Shown here piece by piece: positions 1-12,017 of a stretch of DNA of 64,000 bases. The position numbers and the translations under genes were made by a program. The notes under the pieces are model-generated. The model did not search any database. It was not told the DNA's origin and was given only the letters and a program-made list of their open reading frames with translations. Positions within the stretch are counted from its first letter, which is position 1, and each line of letters starts with the position of its first letter. The DNA comes from Azotobacter beijerinckii (GTDB lineage Bacteria > Pseudomonadota > Gammaproteobacteria > Pseudomonadales > Pseudomonadaceae), in contig NZ_FOFJ01000020.1 of NCBI RefSeq assembly GCF_900110885.1, positions 1 through 64,000 on the forward strand, given 5' to 3'.

Positions 1-251
1 GCCGCCAGCGATACGGGCAGGTGGTCCATCTGGCGCGCGGCGGCATGCAGCGAAGGGCGCAGCCCCAGGGAAACCAGCGACATCAGCTCGACGACGGTGG
101 AAAACAGCAGCTCCCGGGGATACTGGCGCTGCCGGTTGGTCTCGAACACTTCGTCGACCCAGGCAGCCGGCATCGCCCGTTCCAACACCAGCCGTGCCAT
201 GACGCTGGCCGGTGCCTGCTTCTCGAATCGCGCCAGAATCTCGTCCCACAC
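1..251 (-). CDS. IS4-family transposase, N-terminal part (runs off the left edge)
   Basis: The minus strand reads continuously from about base 272 leftwards off the window. The translated text (…VWDEILARFEKQ… then …VDEVFETNRQRQYPRELL…) resembles the N-terminal region of IS4-type transposases found in Pseudomonas and Azotobacter; this is recognition from memory. An in-frame stop lies at 273-275, so the start must be to its left. GTG at 249-251 is the first usual start; ATG at 198-200 is later and would discard conserved-looking residues. The DDE catalytic core would lie beyond the window, so I cannot tell whether the gene is intact. Codon use matches neighbouring genes. The insertion end is probably between 272 and the fklB promoter, but I could not identify a terminal inverted repeat. 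Confidence 0.68.
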   Translation of the reverse strand, partial: MWDEILARFEKQAPASVMARLVLERAMPAAWVDEVFETNRQRQYPRELLFSTVVELMSLVSLGLRPSLHAAARQMDHLPVSLA

Positions 252-405
252 CGCCTTGCCCTCTTGATGGTTTTAGGGAAGGGAGTTTACGTAAAGACCT
301 TGAAAGGGGTGCCATTGAGAGGGTCGCTCCCCCGTCGTTTCCGGAGATTCTCCCGCCAGCGCTTGTGCTAGTCTGTCGGGCCTTTTCACCGACTGGAACT
401 CCGGC

Positions 406-1023
406 ATGAGCGAACTCAACCTTTCCACCGACGAAGCCCGCGTCAGCTATGGCATCGGGCGCCAGTTGGGCGACCAGATCCGCGACAACCCGCCGCCGGG
501 GGTCAGCCTCGAGGCGGTGCTGGCCGGCCTGGCCGACGCTTTCGTCGGTCAGCCCAGCCGCGTCGAGCCGACCGCCCTGTCGGCCAGCTTCAAGGCGATC
601 CGCGACCGCATGCAGGCCGAGTCCCAGGCCAAGTCCGAGGCGGCTGCGGCCGCCGGCGTCGCCTTCCTTGCCGAGAACGCCAAGCGCGAGGGCATCACCG
701 TGCTGGCCTCCGGCCTGCAGTACGAAGTACTGACGGCCGGCGAGGGCCGCAAGCCGAGCCGTGAAGACCATGTACGGACTCACTACCACGGGACCCTGAT
801 CGACGGCAGCGTGTTCGACAGCTCCTACCAGCGTGGCCAGCCGGCCGAGTTTCCGGTCGGTGGGGTGATTGCCGGCTGGACCGAGGCCCTGCAACTGATG
901 AACAGCGGCAGCAAATGGCGTCTTTATGTACCGAGCGAACTGGCCTACGGCGATCAGGCCATCGGCAGCATTCCGCCGTACAGCGTGCTGGTGTTCGACG
1001 TCGAGCTGCTCGACGTACTGTAA
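406..1023 (+). CDS. fklB: FKBP-type peptidyl-prolyl cis-trans isomerase, FklB/FKBP22-like
   Basis: 205 residues. The enzyme catalyses cis-trans isomerisation of peptide bonds before proline. The N-terminal half (about 1-105) is the helical dimerisation domain, with STDEARVSYGIGRQLGDQ near the start. The C-terminal half (about 110-205) is the FKBP domain, with VRTHYHGTLIDGSVFDSSY, the GVIAGWTEAL loop, a LAYGDQAIGSIPP segment and a final VLVFDVELLDV strand. Length and architecture fit FklB/FKBP22. There is no signal peptide, so it is probably cytoplasmic. ATG at 406 is preceded by GGAACTCC. It is monocistronic, with a strong terminator just downstream. Confidence 0.93.
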   Translation: MSELNLSTDEARVSYGIGRQLGDQIRDNPPPGVSLEAVLAGLADAFVGQPSRVEPTALSASFKAIRDRMQAESQAKSEAAAAAGVAFLAENAKREGITVLASGLQYEVLTAGEGRKPSREDHVRTHYHGTLIDGSVFDSSYQRGQPAEFPVGGVIAGWTEALQLMNSGSKWRLYVPSELAYGDQAIGSIPPYSVLVFDVELLDVL

Positions 1024-1054
1024 GATGCGGGTTCTGCGGCATGCCGCAGGCGAA

Positions 1055-1096
1055 AACGAAGAAGCCGGGCCCATCGAGGCCCGGCTTCTTCGTTCT
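1055..1096. terminator. Bidirectional intrinsic terminator between fklB and ispB
   Basis: A 17-bp perfect stem (1055-1071 with 1078-1094) has a 6-base loop. It is preceded by AAAA and ends in TT, so it can act for fklB on the plus strand and for ispB on the minus strand. Confidence 0.85.
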
Positions 1097-1113
1097 GGCC
1101 GGCGCTGGAGACG

Positions 1114-2085
1114 TCAGTGGGTGCGGGCCACGGCGAAGCGGCTCAGCTCGATCAGGGCGTCGCGGTATTCGCCGGGCGGCAGGGTATCCAGGCAGGTGAC
1201 GGCGCGCTCGGCGTGCTCGCGGGCCAGGCGGGCGGTGTAGTCCAGGGCGCCGGCGGCCTCCACGGCGGCGACGATGGCCGCCAGATCCTCGATGCCGCCT
1301 TTCTGGATCGCCCGACGTACCAGGGCGGCCTGCTCCGGGGTGCCTTCGCGCATGGTATAGATCAGCGGCAGGGTCGGCTTGCCTTCGGCCAGGTCGTCGC
1401 CGACGTTCTTGCCCAGGGTCTCGGCATCGCCGCGATAGTCGAGCAGGTCGTCGACCAGCTGGAAGGCGATGCCGAGCGAGTCGCCGAAGCGGCGCAGCGC
1501 TTCGGCCTGTTCGGTGCTGGCGCCGGCCAGAACGGCGGCGCCGTGGCTCGCGGCCTCGAAGAGCATCGCGGTCTTGCCGCGGATGACTTCCATGTAGGTC
1601 TCTTCCGTGGTGCTGGCATCGCGTACCTTGGACAGTTGCAGCACCTCGCCCTCGGCGATCACCCGGGTGGCTTGGGACATGATGCGCATCACCGGCATCG
1701 ACGCCAGCTCGACCAGCATCTCGAAGCAGCGGGCATAGAGGAAGTCGCCGACCAGCACGCTGGGCGCGTTGCCCCACAGTGCGTTGGAGGTGGAGCGGCC
1801 GCGGCGCAGGTCGGAGTCGTCGACCACGTCGTCGTGCAGCAGGGTGGAGGTGTGCAGGAACTCGATGGCGGCGGCGAGCAGGCGCATCCGGTCGTCGCAC
1901 CGGCCGAGGGCGTTGCCGCAGAGCAGCACCAGCAGTGGACGCAGGCGCTTGCCGCCGGCGGAAATGATGTAGTCGCCGATCGTTTCCACCAAGGGAACCC
2001 GTGATGTGAGCTGTTTGCGGATGATGCCGTCAACAGCGCTGAAATCATCCGCGATCACGCGGTAAAAGGCCTGGGGTTGCATCAA
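1114..2085 (-). CDS. ispB: Octaprenyl/polyprenyl diphosphate synthase
   Basis: 323 residues. A trans-prenyltransferase that extends farnesyl diphosphate with isopentenyl diphosphate to make the ubiquinone side chain. Visible family signatures are GGKRLRP (44-50), the first aspartate-rich motif DDVVD (85-89) followed by SDLRRG, and the second motif DDLLD (212-216) followed by YRGD. Length matches IspB. The gene is divergent from rplU-rpmA-obgE, the common arrangement in gammaproteobacteria. MMQPQ has two consecutive ATG codons and either could be used. Product chain length (C40 or C45) cannot be read from the sequence. Confidence 0.95.
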   Translation of the reverse strand: MMQPQAFYRVIADDFSAVDGIIRKQLTSRVPLVETIGDYIISAGGKRLRPLLVLLCGNALGRCDDRMRLLAAAIEFLHTSTLLHDDVVDDSDLRRGRSTSNALWGNAPSVLVGDFLYARCFEMLVELASMPVMRIMSQATRVIAEGEVLQLSKVRDASTTEETYMEVIRGKTAMLFEAASHGAAVLAGASTEQAEALRRFGDSLGIAFQLVDDLLDYRGDAETLGKNVGDDLAEGKPTLPLIYTMREGTPEQAALVRRAIQKGGIEDLAAIVAAVEAAGALDYTARLAREHAERAVTCLDTLPPGEYRDALIELSRFAVARTH

Positions 2086-2162
2086 CGCATCGAGCTCCTG
2101 ATCAGTTGCCGCGGCATGCTAGGTGGCGGGGTATGGGCTGTCAAGGCAAGGGGCGGCGGTGC

Positions 2163-2191
2163 TTGCGCGGCCCTTGTCGCTTACGTACAAT
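2163..2191 (+). promoter_or_regulatory. Candidate sigma-70 promoter of rplU-rpmA
   Basis: A -10 like TACAAT (2186-2191) lies 17 bases after TTGCGC (2163-2168). The -35 is weak (3 of 6) and the -10 good (5 of 6). It would give an untranslated leader of about 125 bases before rplU, long enough for regulation, though I see no recognisable motif. Confidence 0.4.
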
Positions 2192-2324
2192 CGCTGGCCC
2201 TAACTTCCCTGGGTATTTCCCTGTCTTACGCAATTGCGCAGGCGGTCATCCGGTCTGCGCAGCCATGCCGGCCAACGACTCCTTATATAAAGCGCCGGGT
2301 GAGCAGGATCAACGGAGACATACC

Positions 2325-2636
2325 ATGTACGCAGTAATCGTGACCGGCGGCAAGCAATATAAGGTTGCCGAGGGCGAATTCCTCAAGATCGAAAAGCTCG
2401 AAGTCGGTACCGGCGATGCAGTGACCTTCGATCGCGTGTTGCTGGTCGGCAACGGTGACGACGTGAAGATCGGCGCACCGGTGGTCGAGGGCGCCAAGGT
2501 GACCGCCGAGGTCGTGAGCCAGGGCCGCCACGACAAGGTGACCATCATCAAGTTCCGCCGCCGCAAGCACCACATGAAACACCAGGGCCACCGTCAGTGG
2601 TTCACCGAGATCAAAATCACCGGCATCCAGGCCTGA
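2325..2636 (+). CDS. rplU: 50S ribosomal protein L21
   Basis: 103 residues starting [14 protein letters not shown] and ending with the typical [16 protein letters not shown] block and [10 protein letters not shown]21 binds 23S rRNA in the large subunit. ATG 2325 is preceded by AACGGAGA. The frame is open upstream of this ATG, but the extra residues do not resemble L21, so the short start is chosen. It is followed 44 bases later by rpmA, the standard L21-L27 operon. Confidence 0.97.
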   Translation: MYAVIVTGGKQYKVAEGEFLKIEKLEVGTGDAVTFDRVLLVGNGDDVKIGAPVVEGAKVTAEVVSQGRHDKVTIIKFRRRKHHMKHQGHRQWFTEIKITGIQA

Positions 2637-2680
2637 CGCGCTTGCGTCGCCTGCATCCTTGAATCTGGAGTATTGAACTC

Positions 2681-4262
<1,582 letters not shown>

Positions 4263-4269
4263 TCCTGTG

Positions 4270-4288
4270 GGGCGGACGGGGTCCGCCC
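4270..4288. other. Short GC-rich hairpin between obgE and proB
   Basis: An 8-bp perfect stem GGGCGGAC/GTCCGCCC with a 3-base loop immediately follows the obgE stop. There is no T tract, so it is more likely an mRNA stabiliser or pause element than a terminator. obgE and proB are probably cotranscribed. Confidence 0.35.
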
Positions 4289-4343
4289 GCGATTGGCGGC
4301 GGGGTCGGGCTCGCCGTCTGACTGACTGAGCGGAAAGGCTGAG

Positions 4344-5465
4344 ATGATGCGCGATAAGGTGACGGGTGCGCGGCGTTGGGTGGTGAAGATCGGCAGTGCC
4401 TTGCTGACTGCCGACGGTCGTGGTCTGGATCGTTCCTCGATGGCGGTCTGGGTCGAGCAGATGGTGGCGCTGCACGAGGCCGGCGTGGAGCTGGTCCTGG
4501 TCTCCTCCGGCGCGGTGGCGGCCGGCATGAGCCAGTTGGGCTGGGGTGCCCGGCCGAAGGCCATCCACGAGTTGCAGGCGGCGGCTGCGGTGGGGCAGAT
4601 GGGGCTGGTGCGAGCCTGGGAGTCGAGCTTTGCCGAGCACGGTCGGCATACCGCGCAGATCCTGCTGACCCACGACGACCTGTCCGATCGCAAGCGTTAT
4701 CTGAATGCCCGCAGCACCCTGCGCACCCTGCTGGATCTCGGCGTCATCCCGGTGATCAACGAGAACGACACCGTGGTCACCGACGAGATCCGCTTCGGCG
4801 ACAACGATACCCTGGCGGCGCTGGTGGCCAACCTGGTGGAGGCGGACCTGCTGGTCATCCTCACCGACCGCGACGGCATGTTCGATGCCGATCCGCGTAA
4901 CAATCCCGATGCGCAACTGATCTTCGAGGCGCGGGCCGACGACCCGCGCCTGGATGGCGCGGCCGGTTCGACCGGCGGCGCCCTGGGGCGCGGCGGCATG
5001 CAGACCAAGCTGCGTGCGGCACGGCTGGCGGCGCGCTCTGGCGCCCATACGGTGATCATCGGCGGGCGCATCGAGCGGGTGCTGGATCGCCTCAAGGCCG
5101 GCGAGCGGCTCGGTACCCTGCTGGCGCCCGAGCAGGGCATGCTGGCGGCGCGCAAGCAGTGGCTGGCCGGGCATTTGCAGATGCGCGGCACCCTGGTTCT
5201 GGATGCCGGGGCGGTGGAGGCGCTGAGCCATAACTGCAAGAGCCTGCTGCCGGTGGGCGTGAAGTCTGTGGTGGGCAATTTCCGCCGCGGCGAAATGGTC
5301 GTCTGCGTCGATCGGGAGGGGTGCGAGATCGCTCGTGGTCTGGTCAACTACAGTTCTGCCGAGGCGCAGAAGATCATCGGTCATGCTTCTGAGCAGATCG
5401 AGCAACTGCTTGGCTATGTCGACGAGCCGGAGCTGGTGCATCGCGACAACCTGATTCTGGTCTGA
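4344..5465 (+). CDS. proB: Glutamate 5-kinase
   Basis: 373 residues. First step of proline synthesis: ATP-dependent phosphorylation of L-glutamate. The amino-acid kinase domain (about 1-260) starts with [13 protein letters not shown] and includes [38 protein letters not shown] and [17 protein letters not shown]. The C-terminal PUA domain (about 280-365) is present, as in long ProB proteins. ATG ATG at 4344-4349 leaves the exact start uncertain by one residue; AAAGGCTGAG precedes it. Located 81 bases after obgE, the usual Pseudomonas order. Confidence 0.95.
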   Translation: MMRDKVTGARRWVVKIGSALLTADGRGLDRSSMAVWVEQMVALHEAGVELVLVSSGAVAAGMSQLGWGARPKAIHELQAAAAVGQMGLVRAWESSFAEHGRHTAQILLTHDDLSDRKRYLNARSTLRTLLDLGVIPVINENDTVVTDEIRFGDNDTLAALVANLVEADLLVILTDRDGMFDADPRNNPDAQLIFEARADDPRLDGAAGSTGGALGRGGMQTKLRAARLAARSGAHTVIIGGRIERVLDRLKAGERLGTLLAPEQGMLAARKQWLAGHLQMRGTLVLDAGAVEALSHNCKSLLPVGVKSVVGNFRRGEMVVCVDREGCEIARGLVNYSSAEAQKIIGHASEQIEQLLGYVDEPELVHRDNLILV

Positions 5466-5474
5466 GGAGGCGGC

Positions 5475-5927
5475 ATGCGCAGGATTTCGTGGCTGCTGGC
5501 GGCGCTGTTGCCGTCCCTGGCTCTCGCCGAGGAGATCGGCGAGGTGTCCACCGTCTTCAAGTGGTTCGGGCCGAACGACCGGATCGTCGTCGAGGCCTTC
5601 GACGATCCCAAGGTCGAGGGGGTGACCTGCTACCTGTCGCGTCCCAGGACTGGCGGCGTCAAGGGTGGGCTGGGGCTGGCCGAGGACCGGGCCGAGGCCT
5701 CCATCGCCTGTCGTCAGGTCGGCAAGATCCATTTCCGCGAGGAACTCAAGGACGGCGAGGTGGTTTTCAAGGAGCGCACCTCGCTGGTATTCAAGAGTAT
5801 GCAGGTGGTGCGTTTCTTCGACAAAAAGCGCAATACGCTGGTCTATCTGGTCTATAGCGACCGGGTGATCGAGGGCAGCCCGCAGAATGCGGTGACGGCG
5901 ATTCCGATTCTGCCGTGGGGCGAGTGA
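5475..5927 (+). CDS. creA: CreA family periplasmic protein
   Basis: 150 residues. A Sec signal peptide is visible ([18 protein letters not shown], cleavage about 18/19). The mature part contains [32 protein letters not shown] and [19 protein letters not shown], which match the CreA family (domain of unknown function). It has two cysteines in the mature region that could pair. The biochemical role is not known. It starts 9 bases after the proB stop with a GAGGAGGCGGC ribosome-binding site, so it is probably translated from the proB transcript. Confidence 0.85.
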   Translation: MRRISWLLAALLPSLALAEEIGEVSTVFKWFGPNDRIVVEAFDDPKVEGVTCYLSRPRTGGVKGGLGLAEDRAEASIACRQVGKIHFREELKDGEVVFKERTSLVFKSMQVVRFFDKKRNTLVYLVYSDRVIEGSPQNAVTAIPILPWGE

Positions 5928-5987
5928 GGCCGTAGGGGGAGCGGTGTCGCGTGCCTTACTCCCCGCTGCTCCCCGAAAATGCAGGCA

Positions 5988-6016
5988 ATAAAAAACCGGC
6001 CGTAGCCGGTTTTCGC
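5988..6016 (-). terminator. Intrinsic terminator of rpsT
   Basis: Read on the minus strand, stem AAAACCGGC/GCCGGTTTT is followed by T-rich sequence just past the rpsT stop. On the plus strand it could also stop creA transcripts. Confidence 0.8.
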
Positions 6017-6028
6017 GGAACGCGTCGA

Positions 6029-6307
6029 TCAGGCAGCGGCAGCTTCGCCGAGGGCCTTGATGTGGGCGTTCAGGCGGCTCTTGTGACGAGCGGCCTTGTT
6101 CTTGTGGATGATGCCCTTGTCGGCCATGCGGTCGATTACCGGAACGGCAGCGGTGTAGGCTACGCGGGCTTTGTCCAGGTCCTTGGCGTCGATCGCCTTG
6201 ACCACGTTCTTGATGTAGGTACGAACCATCGAGCGCAGGCTGGCGTTATGGCTACGACGCTTCTCAGCCTGTTTGGCGCGTTTTTTGGCAGAAGGTGAGT
6301 TGGCCAC
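6029..6307 (-). CDS. rpsT: 30S ribosomal protein S20
   Basis: 92 residues, starting with GTG (read as Met)[17 protein letters not shown] and ending [13 protein letters not shown], as in S20, which binds the 5' domain of 16S rRNA. GTG at 6305-6307 is placed 7 bases after GAGGAGC. A non-ATG start is typical for rpsT (E. coli uses TTG) and keeps expression autoregulated. Longer frames upstream have no S20 similarity. It has its own promoter and terminator and lies divergent from murJ. Confidence 0.96.
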   Translation of the reverse strand: MANSPSAKKRAKQAEKRRSHNASLRSMVRTYIKNVVKAIDAKDLDKARVAYTAAVPVIDRMADKGIIHKNKAARHKSRLNAHIKALGEAAAA

Positions 6308-6353
6308 CGTCAAGCTCCTCGAAACTGGGGGATACGAACAAATAAGGCCGCGA

Positions 6354-6382
6354 ATCATGGCGAGATATGCTGGGGTTGTCAA
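6354..6382 (-). promoter_or_regulatory. Sigma-70 promoter of rpsT
   Basis: On the minus strand, a perfect TTGACA (6377-6382) is followed 17 bases later by CATGAT (6354-6359), and then a GC-rich discriminator (CGCGGCC). That discriminator is typical of growth-rate and stringently controlled ribosomal promoters. Confidence 0.65.
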
Positions 6383-6485
6383 GGGAGATGGTCGGTGCGC
6401 GTCGCGTTGCGGTGACCGCCGGCGGCCTCTACACTCGCGGCGCCGAGCCCATCCTCTTCCTGTCAGGTCCCGAATTCCGGTTTCC

Positions 6486-8024
6486 ATGAATCTACTCAAG
6501 TCGCTGGCGGCGGTCAGCTCCATCACCATGCTGTCCCGCGTGCTGGGTTTTGTGCGCGATACCTTGGTGGCGCGCATCTTCGGTGCGGGGCTGGCCACCG
6601 ATGCCTTCTTCGTCGCCTTCAAGCTGCCCAACCTGCTGCGGCGCATCTTCGCCGAAGGGGCCTTCTCTCAGGCCTTCGTGCCGATTCTCGCCGAATACAA
6701 GACCCAGCAGGGCGAGGAGGCGACGCGGACTTTTATCGCCTACGTCTCCGGCCTGCTGACCCTGGTGTTGGCGCTGGTGACGCTGCTCGGCATGTTGGCC
6801 GCGCCCTGGATCATCTGGATCTCCGCGCCCGGTTTCACCGATACGGCGGAAAAATTCGAACTCACCACCGTACTGCTGCGGCTCACCTTTCCTTATATAT
6901 TGCTGATCTCGCTGTCGTCCCTGGCCGGGGCGATCCTCAACACCTGGAACCGCTTCAGCGTGCCGGCCTTCGTGCCGACCCTGCTGAACCTCAGCATGAT
7001 CGGCTTCGCGTTGTTCCTCACCCCGTATTTCGATCCGCCGGTGCTGGCGCTGGGCTGGGCGGTGCTGGTCGGCGGCCTGCTGCAGCTGCTCTATCAGCTG
7101 CCGCACCTGAAGAGGATCGGCATGCTCGTGCTGCCGCGCCTGAACCTGCGCGATGCCGGCGTGTGGCGGGTACTCAGGCAGATGCTGCCGGCGATTCTCG
7201 GCGTTTCGGTGGGGCAGATCTCGCTGATCATCAACACCATTTTCGCCTCCTTCCTCGCCGCCGGATCGGTGTCCTGGATGTACTACGCCGATCGTCTGAT
7301 GGAGCTGCCGTCCGGCGTGCTCGGCGTGGCGCTGGGGACCATCCTGCTGCCGGCCCTGTCGAAGACCTACGCCAGCCAGGACCACCAGGAATATTCGCGG
7401 CTGCTCGACTGGGGGCTGCGCCTGTGTTTCCTGCTGGTGCTGCCCTGCGCGCTGGCCCTGGCGATCCTCGCCGAGCCGCTGACGGTGGCGCTGTTCCAGT
7501 ACGGCAAGTTCACCGCCCATGATGCCCTGATGACCCAGCAGGCGCTGATCGCCTACGCGGTCGGCCTGCTCGGGATCATCCTGGTGAAGGTGCTGGCGCC
7601 GGGTTTCTACGCCCAGCAGAACATCCGCACGCCGGTACGCATCGCCGTTTTCACCCTGGTGACGACCCAGCTGATGAACTTGGCGTTCATCTTCCCGCTC
7701 AAGCATGCCGGCCTGGCGCTGGCGATCAGCCTGGGGGCCTGCCTGAACGCCGGCCTGCTCTACTGGAAGCTGCGTCAACAGCGGCGCTTCGAGCCGCAGG
7801 CCGGTTGGGGGCGGTTCCTCGTCAGGCTGGTGGTGGCTGTGCTGGCGATGGTGGCGGTACTGCTCGGCTTGCTGGCGCTGATGCCGGCCTGGGAGCAGGG
7901 CGGGATGGCGGAGCGGTTCCTGCGCCTGGGCGTGCTGGTGCTGGCGGGTGTCGTGGCCTATTTCGGCACGCTGGCGCTGCTCGGCTTCCGGCTGCGGGAC
8001 TTTTCCCGCCGGGCGATGGCATGA
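6486..8024 (+). CDS. murJ: Lipid II flippase MurJ (MviN)
   Basis: 512 residues, a multi-pass inner-membrane protein (about 14 hydrophobic segments) that flips the peptidoglycan precursor lipid II to the periplasm. The start [25 protein letters not shown] carries the MurJ N-terminal signature, including the conserved SRVLGFVRD arginines, followed by [20 protein letters not shown] and [19 protein letters not shown] 6486 is chosen by family alignment; the frame stays open upstream into the rpsT promoter region. The next gene, ribF, has its own promoter. Confidence 0.94.
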   Translation: MNLLKSLAAVSSITMLSRVLGFVRDTLVARIFGAGLATDAFFVAFKLPNLLRRIFAEGAFSQAFVPILAEYKTQQGEEATRTFIAYVSGLLTLVLALVTLLGMLAAPWIIWISAPGFTDTAEKFELTTVLLRLTFPYILLISLSSLAGAILNTWNRFSVPAFVPTLLNLSMIGFALFLTPYFDPPVLALGWAVLVGGLLQLLYQLPHLKRIGMLVLPRLNLRDAGVWRVLRQMLPAILGVSVGQISLIINTIFASFLAAGSVSWMYYADRLMELPSGVLGVALGTILLPALSKTYASQDHQEYSRLLDWGLRLCFLLVLPCALALAILAEPLTVALFQYGKFTAHDALMTQQALIAYAVGLLGIILVKVLAPGFYAQQNIRTPVRIAVFTLVTTQLMNLAFIFPLKHAGLALAISLGACLNAGLLYWKLRQQRRFEPQAGWGRFLVRLVVAVLAMVAVLLGLLALMPAWEQGGMAERFLRLGVLVLAGVVAYFGTLALLGFRLRDFSRRAMA

Positions 8025-8136
8025 GCGGCCGTGTCCCGCCGGGAGGGCTGAGTCTTCCTGTGCGGGCGCTCGGGAACCGCGCACGGCCGGCGCTTTCGAC
8101 GGTCGTCCTCCCCGTCCGGGGGCACCATTGGCGACC

Positions 8137-8165
8137 TGTTGCCCGGCGCCGGCTGTGCGTATAAT
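8137..8165 (+). promoter_or_regulatory. Promoter of ribF-ileS-lspA-fkpB-ispH
   Basis: A perfect -10 TATAAT (8160-8165) lies 17 bases after TGTTGC (8137-8142). Transcription would begin near 8172, about 20 bases before ribF. Confidence 0.6.
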
Positions 8166-8193
8166 CGGTCACTTTGCAAGCAAGATGTTTCCT

Positions 8194-9144
8194 ATGCAGC
8201 TGGTTCGAGGCCTCCACAATCTGCGGCCCCAGCATCGGGGTTGTGTCGCCACCATTGGGAATTTCGACGGTGTTCACCGGGGCCACCAGGCGATCCTGGC
8301 GCGTCTGCGCGAGCGCGCGGCGGCCCTAGGCCTGCCCAGTTGCGTGGTGATCTTCGAGCCGCAGCCGCGGGAGTTCTTCGCGCCGCAGCGCGCCCCGGCG
8401 CGCCTGACCCGCCTGCGGGAAAAGCTCGAACTGCTCGCTGCGCAGGGCGTCGACCGGGTGCTCTGCCTGACCTTCAACCGCGGTCTGTGCGAGCTGAGCG
8501 CACAGGCGTTCGTGCAGCGCGTGCTGGTCGACGGCCTGGGGGTGCGCCACCTGGAGGTCGGCGACGACTTCCGTTTCGGCTGCGATCGCGCCGGCGATTT
8601 CGCGTTCCTCTGCCAGGCCGGTGCGGCCGAAGGCTTCAGCGTCGAGGCGGCGGTCACCGTCGAGGTGGACGGCCAGCGGATCAGCAGCACGCGGCTGCGC
8701 ACGGCCCTGGGGCATGGCGATCTGCCGCTGGTCGAGCGCCTGCTCGGTCGGCCGTTCAGCCTCTGCGGGCGGGTCCTGCACGGCCAGAAGCTGGGCCGCC
8801 AGCTCGGCGCGCCGACCGCGAACGTGCAGCTCAAGCGCCGCCGGGTGCCGCTCAGCGGCGTATACCTGGTGAGCACCGAGCTGGACGGGCAGTTCAGGCC
8901 GGGGGTGGCCAACATCGGCGTTCGTCCCTCGGTGTCCGGCGATGGCCGTGCCCACCTGGAAATGCATCTGCTGGATTTCGCCGGCGACCTGTACGGTCGG
9001 CACCTGCGTGTCACCTTCCATCACAAGCTGCGCGACGAGGAACGTTTCTCTTCCCTGGAAGCGCTGAAATCGGCGATCGATGCGGATATCGCCGCCGCCC
9101 GAGCCTACTGGCTGGGTCAACCGCGTACTCATGAGCCCGAATGA
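8194..9144 (+). CDS. ribF: Bifunctional riboflavin kinase / FAD synthetase
   Basis: 316 residues. Converts riboflavin to FMN and then FAD. The N-terminal adenylyltransferase domain has [10 protein letters not shown] (22-31) and [27 protein letters not shown] sequence near 110-130. The C-terminal flavokinase domain has [20 protein letters not shown] with the nucleotide-binding GxPTAN and ending near [10 protein letters not shown]. An alternative ATG three codons upstream (8185) is possible. Its last four bases (ATGA, 9141-9144) overlap the ileS start, so the two are translationally coupled. Confidence 0.95.
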   Translation: MQLVRGLHNLRPQHRGCVATIGNFDGVHRGHQAILARLRERAAALGLPSCVVIFEPQPREFFAPQRAPARLTRLREKLELLAAQGVDRVLCLTFNRGLCELSAQAFVQRVLVDGLGVRHLEVGDDFRFGCDRAGDFAFLCQAGAAEGFSVEAAVTVEVDGQRISSTRLRTALGHGDLPLVERLLGRPFSLCGRVLHGQKLGRQLGAPTANVQLKRRRVPLSGVYLVSTELDGQFRPGVANIGVRPSVSGDGRAHLEMHLLDFAGDLYGRHLRVTFHHKLRDEERFSSLEALKSAIDADIAAARAYWLGQPRTHEPE

Positions 9145-11978
9145 CGATGACCGACTACAAAGCGACCCTCAATCTGCCGGAAACGGCATTTCCGATGAAG
9201 GCCGGCCTGCCGCAGCGCGAGCCGGAGATGCTGCAGCGCTGGGACAGCATTGGTCTGTACCGCAAGCTGCGGCAGATCGGCGAGGGTCGCCCGACGTTCA
9301 TCCTGCACGACGGCCCGCCCTACGCCAACGGCAACATCCACATCGGCCATGCGGTCAACAAGATCATCAAGGACATGATCGTCCGCTCGAAGACCCTGGC
9401 CGGCTTCGACGCCCCCTACGTGCCGGGCTGGGACTGCCATGGCCTGCCCATCGAGCACAAGGTGGAAACCACCTTCGGCAAGAACCAGCCGGCGGACCTG
9501 ACCCGCGAGCGCTGCCGCACCTACGCCGCCGAGCAGGTCGAGGGGCAGAAGGCCGACTTCATCCGCCTCGGCGTGCTCGGCGACTGGGACAACCCCTACA
9601 AGACCATGGACTTCGCCAACGAGGCCGGGGAAATCCGTGCGCTGGCGAAGATGGTCGAGGGCGGCTTCGTGTTCAAGGGCCTCAAGCCGGTGAACTGGTG
9701 CTTCGACTGCGGCTCGGCGCTGGCCGAGGCGGAGGTCGAGTACCAGGACAAGAAGTCCGATGCCATCGACGTACTCTTCCCGATCGAGGACGAAGGCAAG
9801 CTGGCCGCCGCCTTCGGCCTGGCGAGCCTGGGCAAGCCGGCCGGCATCGTGATCTGGACCACTACTCCCTGGACCATTCCGGCCAACCAGGCGCTCAACG
9901 TCCATCCGGACTTCACCTATGCGCTGGTCGATACCGGCGAGCGGTTGCTGGTGCTGGCCGAGGAGCTGGTCGAGGGCTGCCTGGCGCGCTACGGACTGCC
10001 CGGCGAGGTGCTGGCCACCGCGAAAGGCGAGGCGCTGGAGCTGATCCGCTTCCGCCATCCCTTTTACGAGCGTTTCTCGCCGGTCTATCTGGCCGACTAC
10101 GTGGCGCTGGATGCCGGCACCGGCATCGTCCACTCGGCACCGGCCTACGGCGAGGACGACTTCCGTTCCTGCAAGGGCTACGGGATGAGCAACGACGACA
10201 TTCTCAGTCCGGTGCAGAGCAACGGCGTGTACGTCGAGTCGCTGCCGTTCTTCGGCGGCCAGTTCATCTGGAAGGCCAACCCGAACATCGTCGCCAAGCT
10301 CGCCGAAGTCGGCGCCCTGCTCAAGCACGAGAGCATCCAGCACAGCTACATGCACTGCTGGCGGCACAAGACCCCGTTGATCTACCGCGCCACCGCGCAG
10401 TGGTTCGTCGGCATGGACAGCCGGGCCAAGGACGGCACCACCCTGCGCGAGCGCGCCCTGACCGCCATCGAGCGGACCCAGTTCGTCCCCGCCTGGGGCC
10501 AGGCGCGTCTGCACGGGATGATCGCCGGGCGTCCGGACTGGTGCATCTCGCGCCAGCGCAACTGGGGCGTGCCGATTCCCTTCTTCCTGCACAAGGAAAG
10601 CGGCGAGCTGCACCCGCGCACCGTCGAGCTGATGGAGGCGGTGGCCCAGCGCGTCGAGCAGGCGGGCATCGAGGCCTGGTTCAAGCTCGATCCGGCCGAA
10701 CTGCTCGGCGAGGAGGCCGCCCAGTACGACAAGATCGCCGATACCCTGGACGTCTGGTTCGACTCCGGCACCACCCACTGGCACGTGATGCGCGGCTCGC
10801 ATCCCATGGGCCACGACCAGGGGCCGCGCGCCGACCTCTACCTGGAAGGCTCCGACCAGCACCGCGGCTGGTTCCACTCGTCGCTCTTGACCGGCGCGGC
10901 CATCGACGGCCATGCGCCGTACCGCGGCCTCTTGACCCACGGCTTCACCGTGGACGAGAACGGCCGCAAGATGTCCAAGTCCCTCGGCAACGTCATCGCC
11001 CCGCAGGAAATCACCGACAGCATGGGCGCCGACATCCTCCGCCTGTGGGTGTCGGCCACCGACTATTCCGGCGAGATGGCGGTGTCCAAGCAGATCCTCC
11101 AGCGCAGCGCCGACGCTTACCGGCGCATTCGCAACACCGCGCGCTTCCTGCTTTCCAACCTCAACGGCTTCGATCCGGCCAAGGACCTGCTGGCCGCCGA
11201 GGACATGCTGGCGCTGGATCGCTGGGCGGTGGACCGCGCCCTGCTGCTGCAGCGCGAGATCGAGGAGGCCTTCGACAGCTACCGTTTCTGGGTCGTCTAC
11301 CAGAAGGTGCACAACTTCTGCGTGCAGGAACTGGGCGGCTTCTACCTCGACATCATCAAGGACCGCCAGTACACCTGCGCCGCCGACAGCGTGGCGCGGC
11401 GCTCCTGCCAGAGCGCCATGTACCACATCGGCGAGGCGCTGGTGCGCTGGATCGCGCCGATCCTGGCGTTCACCGCCGAGGAGATCTGGCAGTACCTGCC
11501 GGGCGAGCGCAACGAGTCGCTGATGCTCAACACCTGGTATCAGGGCCTTGCCGAGCTGCCGGAAGGCTTCGCCCTGGACCGCGCCTTCTGGGAGCAGGTC
11601 ATGGCGGTCAAGGCTGCGGTGAACAAGGAACTGGAGAACCTGCGCGTGGCCAAGGCCATCGGCGGCAACCTGCAGGCCGAGGTCACCCTGTTCGCCGAGC
11701 CGGCCCTGGCCGAGCGCCTGGCCCTGCTGGGCGACGAGCTGCGCTTCGTGCTGATTACCTCCGTCGCCCAGGTCCAGCCCCTCGAAGCCGCTCCGGCGGA
11801 TGCGGTGGACACCGAGGTCGCCGGTCTGCGGCTCAAGGTGGCCAAGTCCGCCCACGCCAAGTGCGCCCGCTGCTGGCACCACCGCGAGGACGTCGGCGTC
11901 GATCCGGAACATCCGGAAATCTGCGGCCGCTGCGTGGAGAACATCCAGGGCGAAGGCGAGGTCCGCCGACATGCGTGA
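9141..11978 (+). CDS. ileS: Isoleucyl-tRNA synthetase
   Basis: 945 residues, class I synthetase. HIGH signature NGNIHIGHA (HIGH at 67-70), KMSKS at 610-614, a large CP1 editing insertion in between ([18 protein letters not shown] and the [15 protein letters not shown] segment), and the C-terminal zinc site CARC…CGRC at about 907-931. This is the bacterial type-1 IleRS of normal length, expected to be mupirocin-sensitive (inference from family). The start overlaps the ribF stop by four bases. Confidence 0.97.
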   Translation: MTMTDYKATLNLPETAFPMKAGLPQREPEMLQRWDSIGLYRKLRQIGEGRPTFILHDGPPYANGNIHIGHAVNKIIKDMIVRSKTLAGFDAPYVPGWDCHGLPIEHKVETTFGKNQPADLTRERCRTYAAEQVEGQKADFIRLGVLGDWDNPYKTMDFANEAGEIRALAKMVEGGFVFKGLKPVNWCFDCGSALAEAEVEYQDKKSDAIDVLFPIEDEGKLAAAFGLASLGKPAGIVIWTTTPWTIPANQALNVHPDFTYALVDTGERLLVLAEELVEGCLARYGLPGEVLATAKGEALELIRFRHPFYERFSPVYLADYVALDAGTGIVHSAPAYGEDDFRSCKGYGMSNDDILSPVQSNGVYVESLPFFGGQFIWKANPNIVAKLAEVGALLKHESIQHSYMHCWRHKTPLIYRATAQWFVGMDSRAKDGTTLRERALTAIERTQFVPAWGQARLHGMIAGRPDWCISRQRNWGVPIPFFLHKESGELHPRTVELMEAVAQRVEQAGIEAWFKLDPAELLGEEAAQYDKIADTLDVWFDSGTTHWHVMRGSHPMGHDQGPRADLYLEGSDQHRGWFHSSLLTGAAIDGHAPYRGLLTHGFTVDENGRKMSKSLGNVIAPQEITDSMGADILRLWVSATDYSGEMAVSKQILQRSADAYRRIRNTARFLLSNLNGFDPAKDLLAAEDMLALDRWAVDRALLLQREIEEAFDSYRFWVVYQKVHNFCVQELGGFYLDIIKDRQYTCAADSVARRSCQSAMYHIGEALVRWIAPILAFTAEEIWQYLPGERNESLMLNTWYQGLAELPEGFALDRAFWEQVMAVKAAVNKELENLRVAKAIGGNLQAEVTLFAEPALAERLALLGDELRFVLITSVAQVQPLEAAPADAVDTEVAGLRLKVAKSAHAKCARCWHHREDVGVDPEHPEICGRCVENIQGEGEVRRHA

Positions 11979-12017
11979 GGCGCATGGCTGGGCAGGCGGG
12001 GCAGGGGGTGTCCGTCC

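Noticed and set aside
2086..2324. Ribosomal-protein leader riboswitch before rplU
   Set aside because: The leader is long enough, but I found no stem pattern I could support.
6029..6646. Longer version of rpsT (205 codons)
   Set aside because: The upstream part covers the rpsT promoter and has no S20 similarity; the GTG at 6305-6307 with GAGGAGC is the better start.
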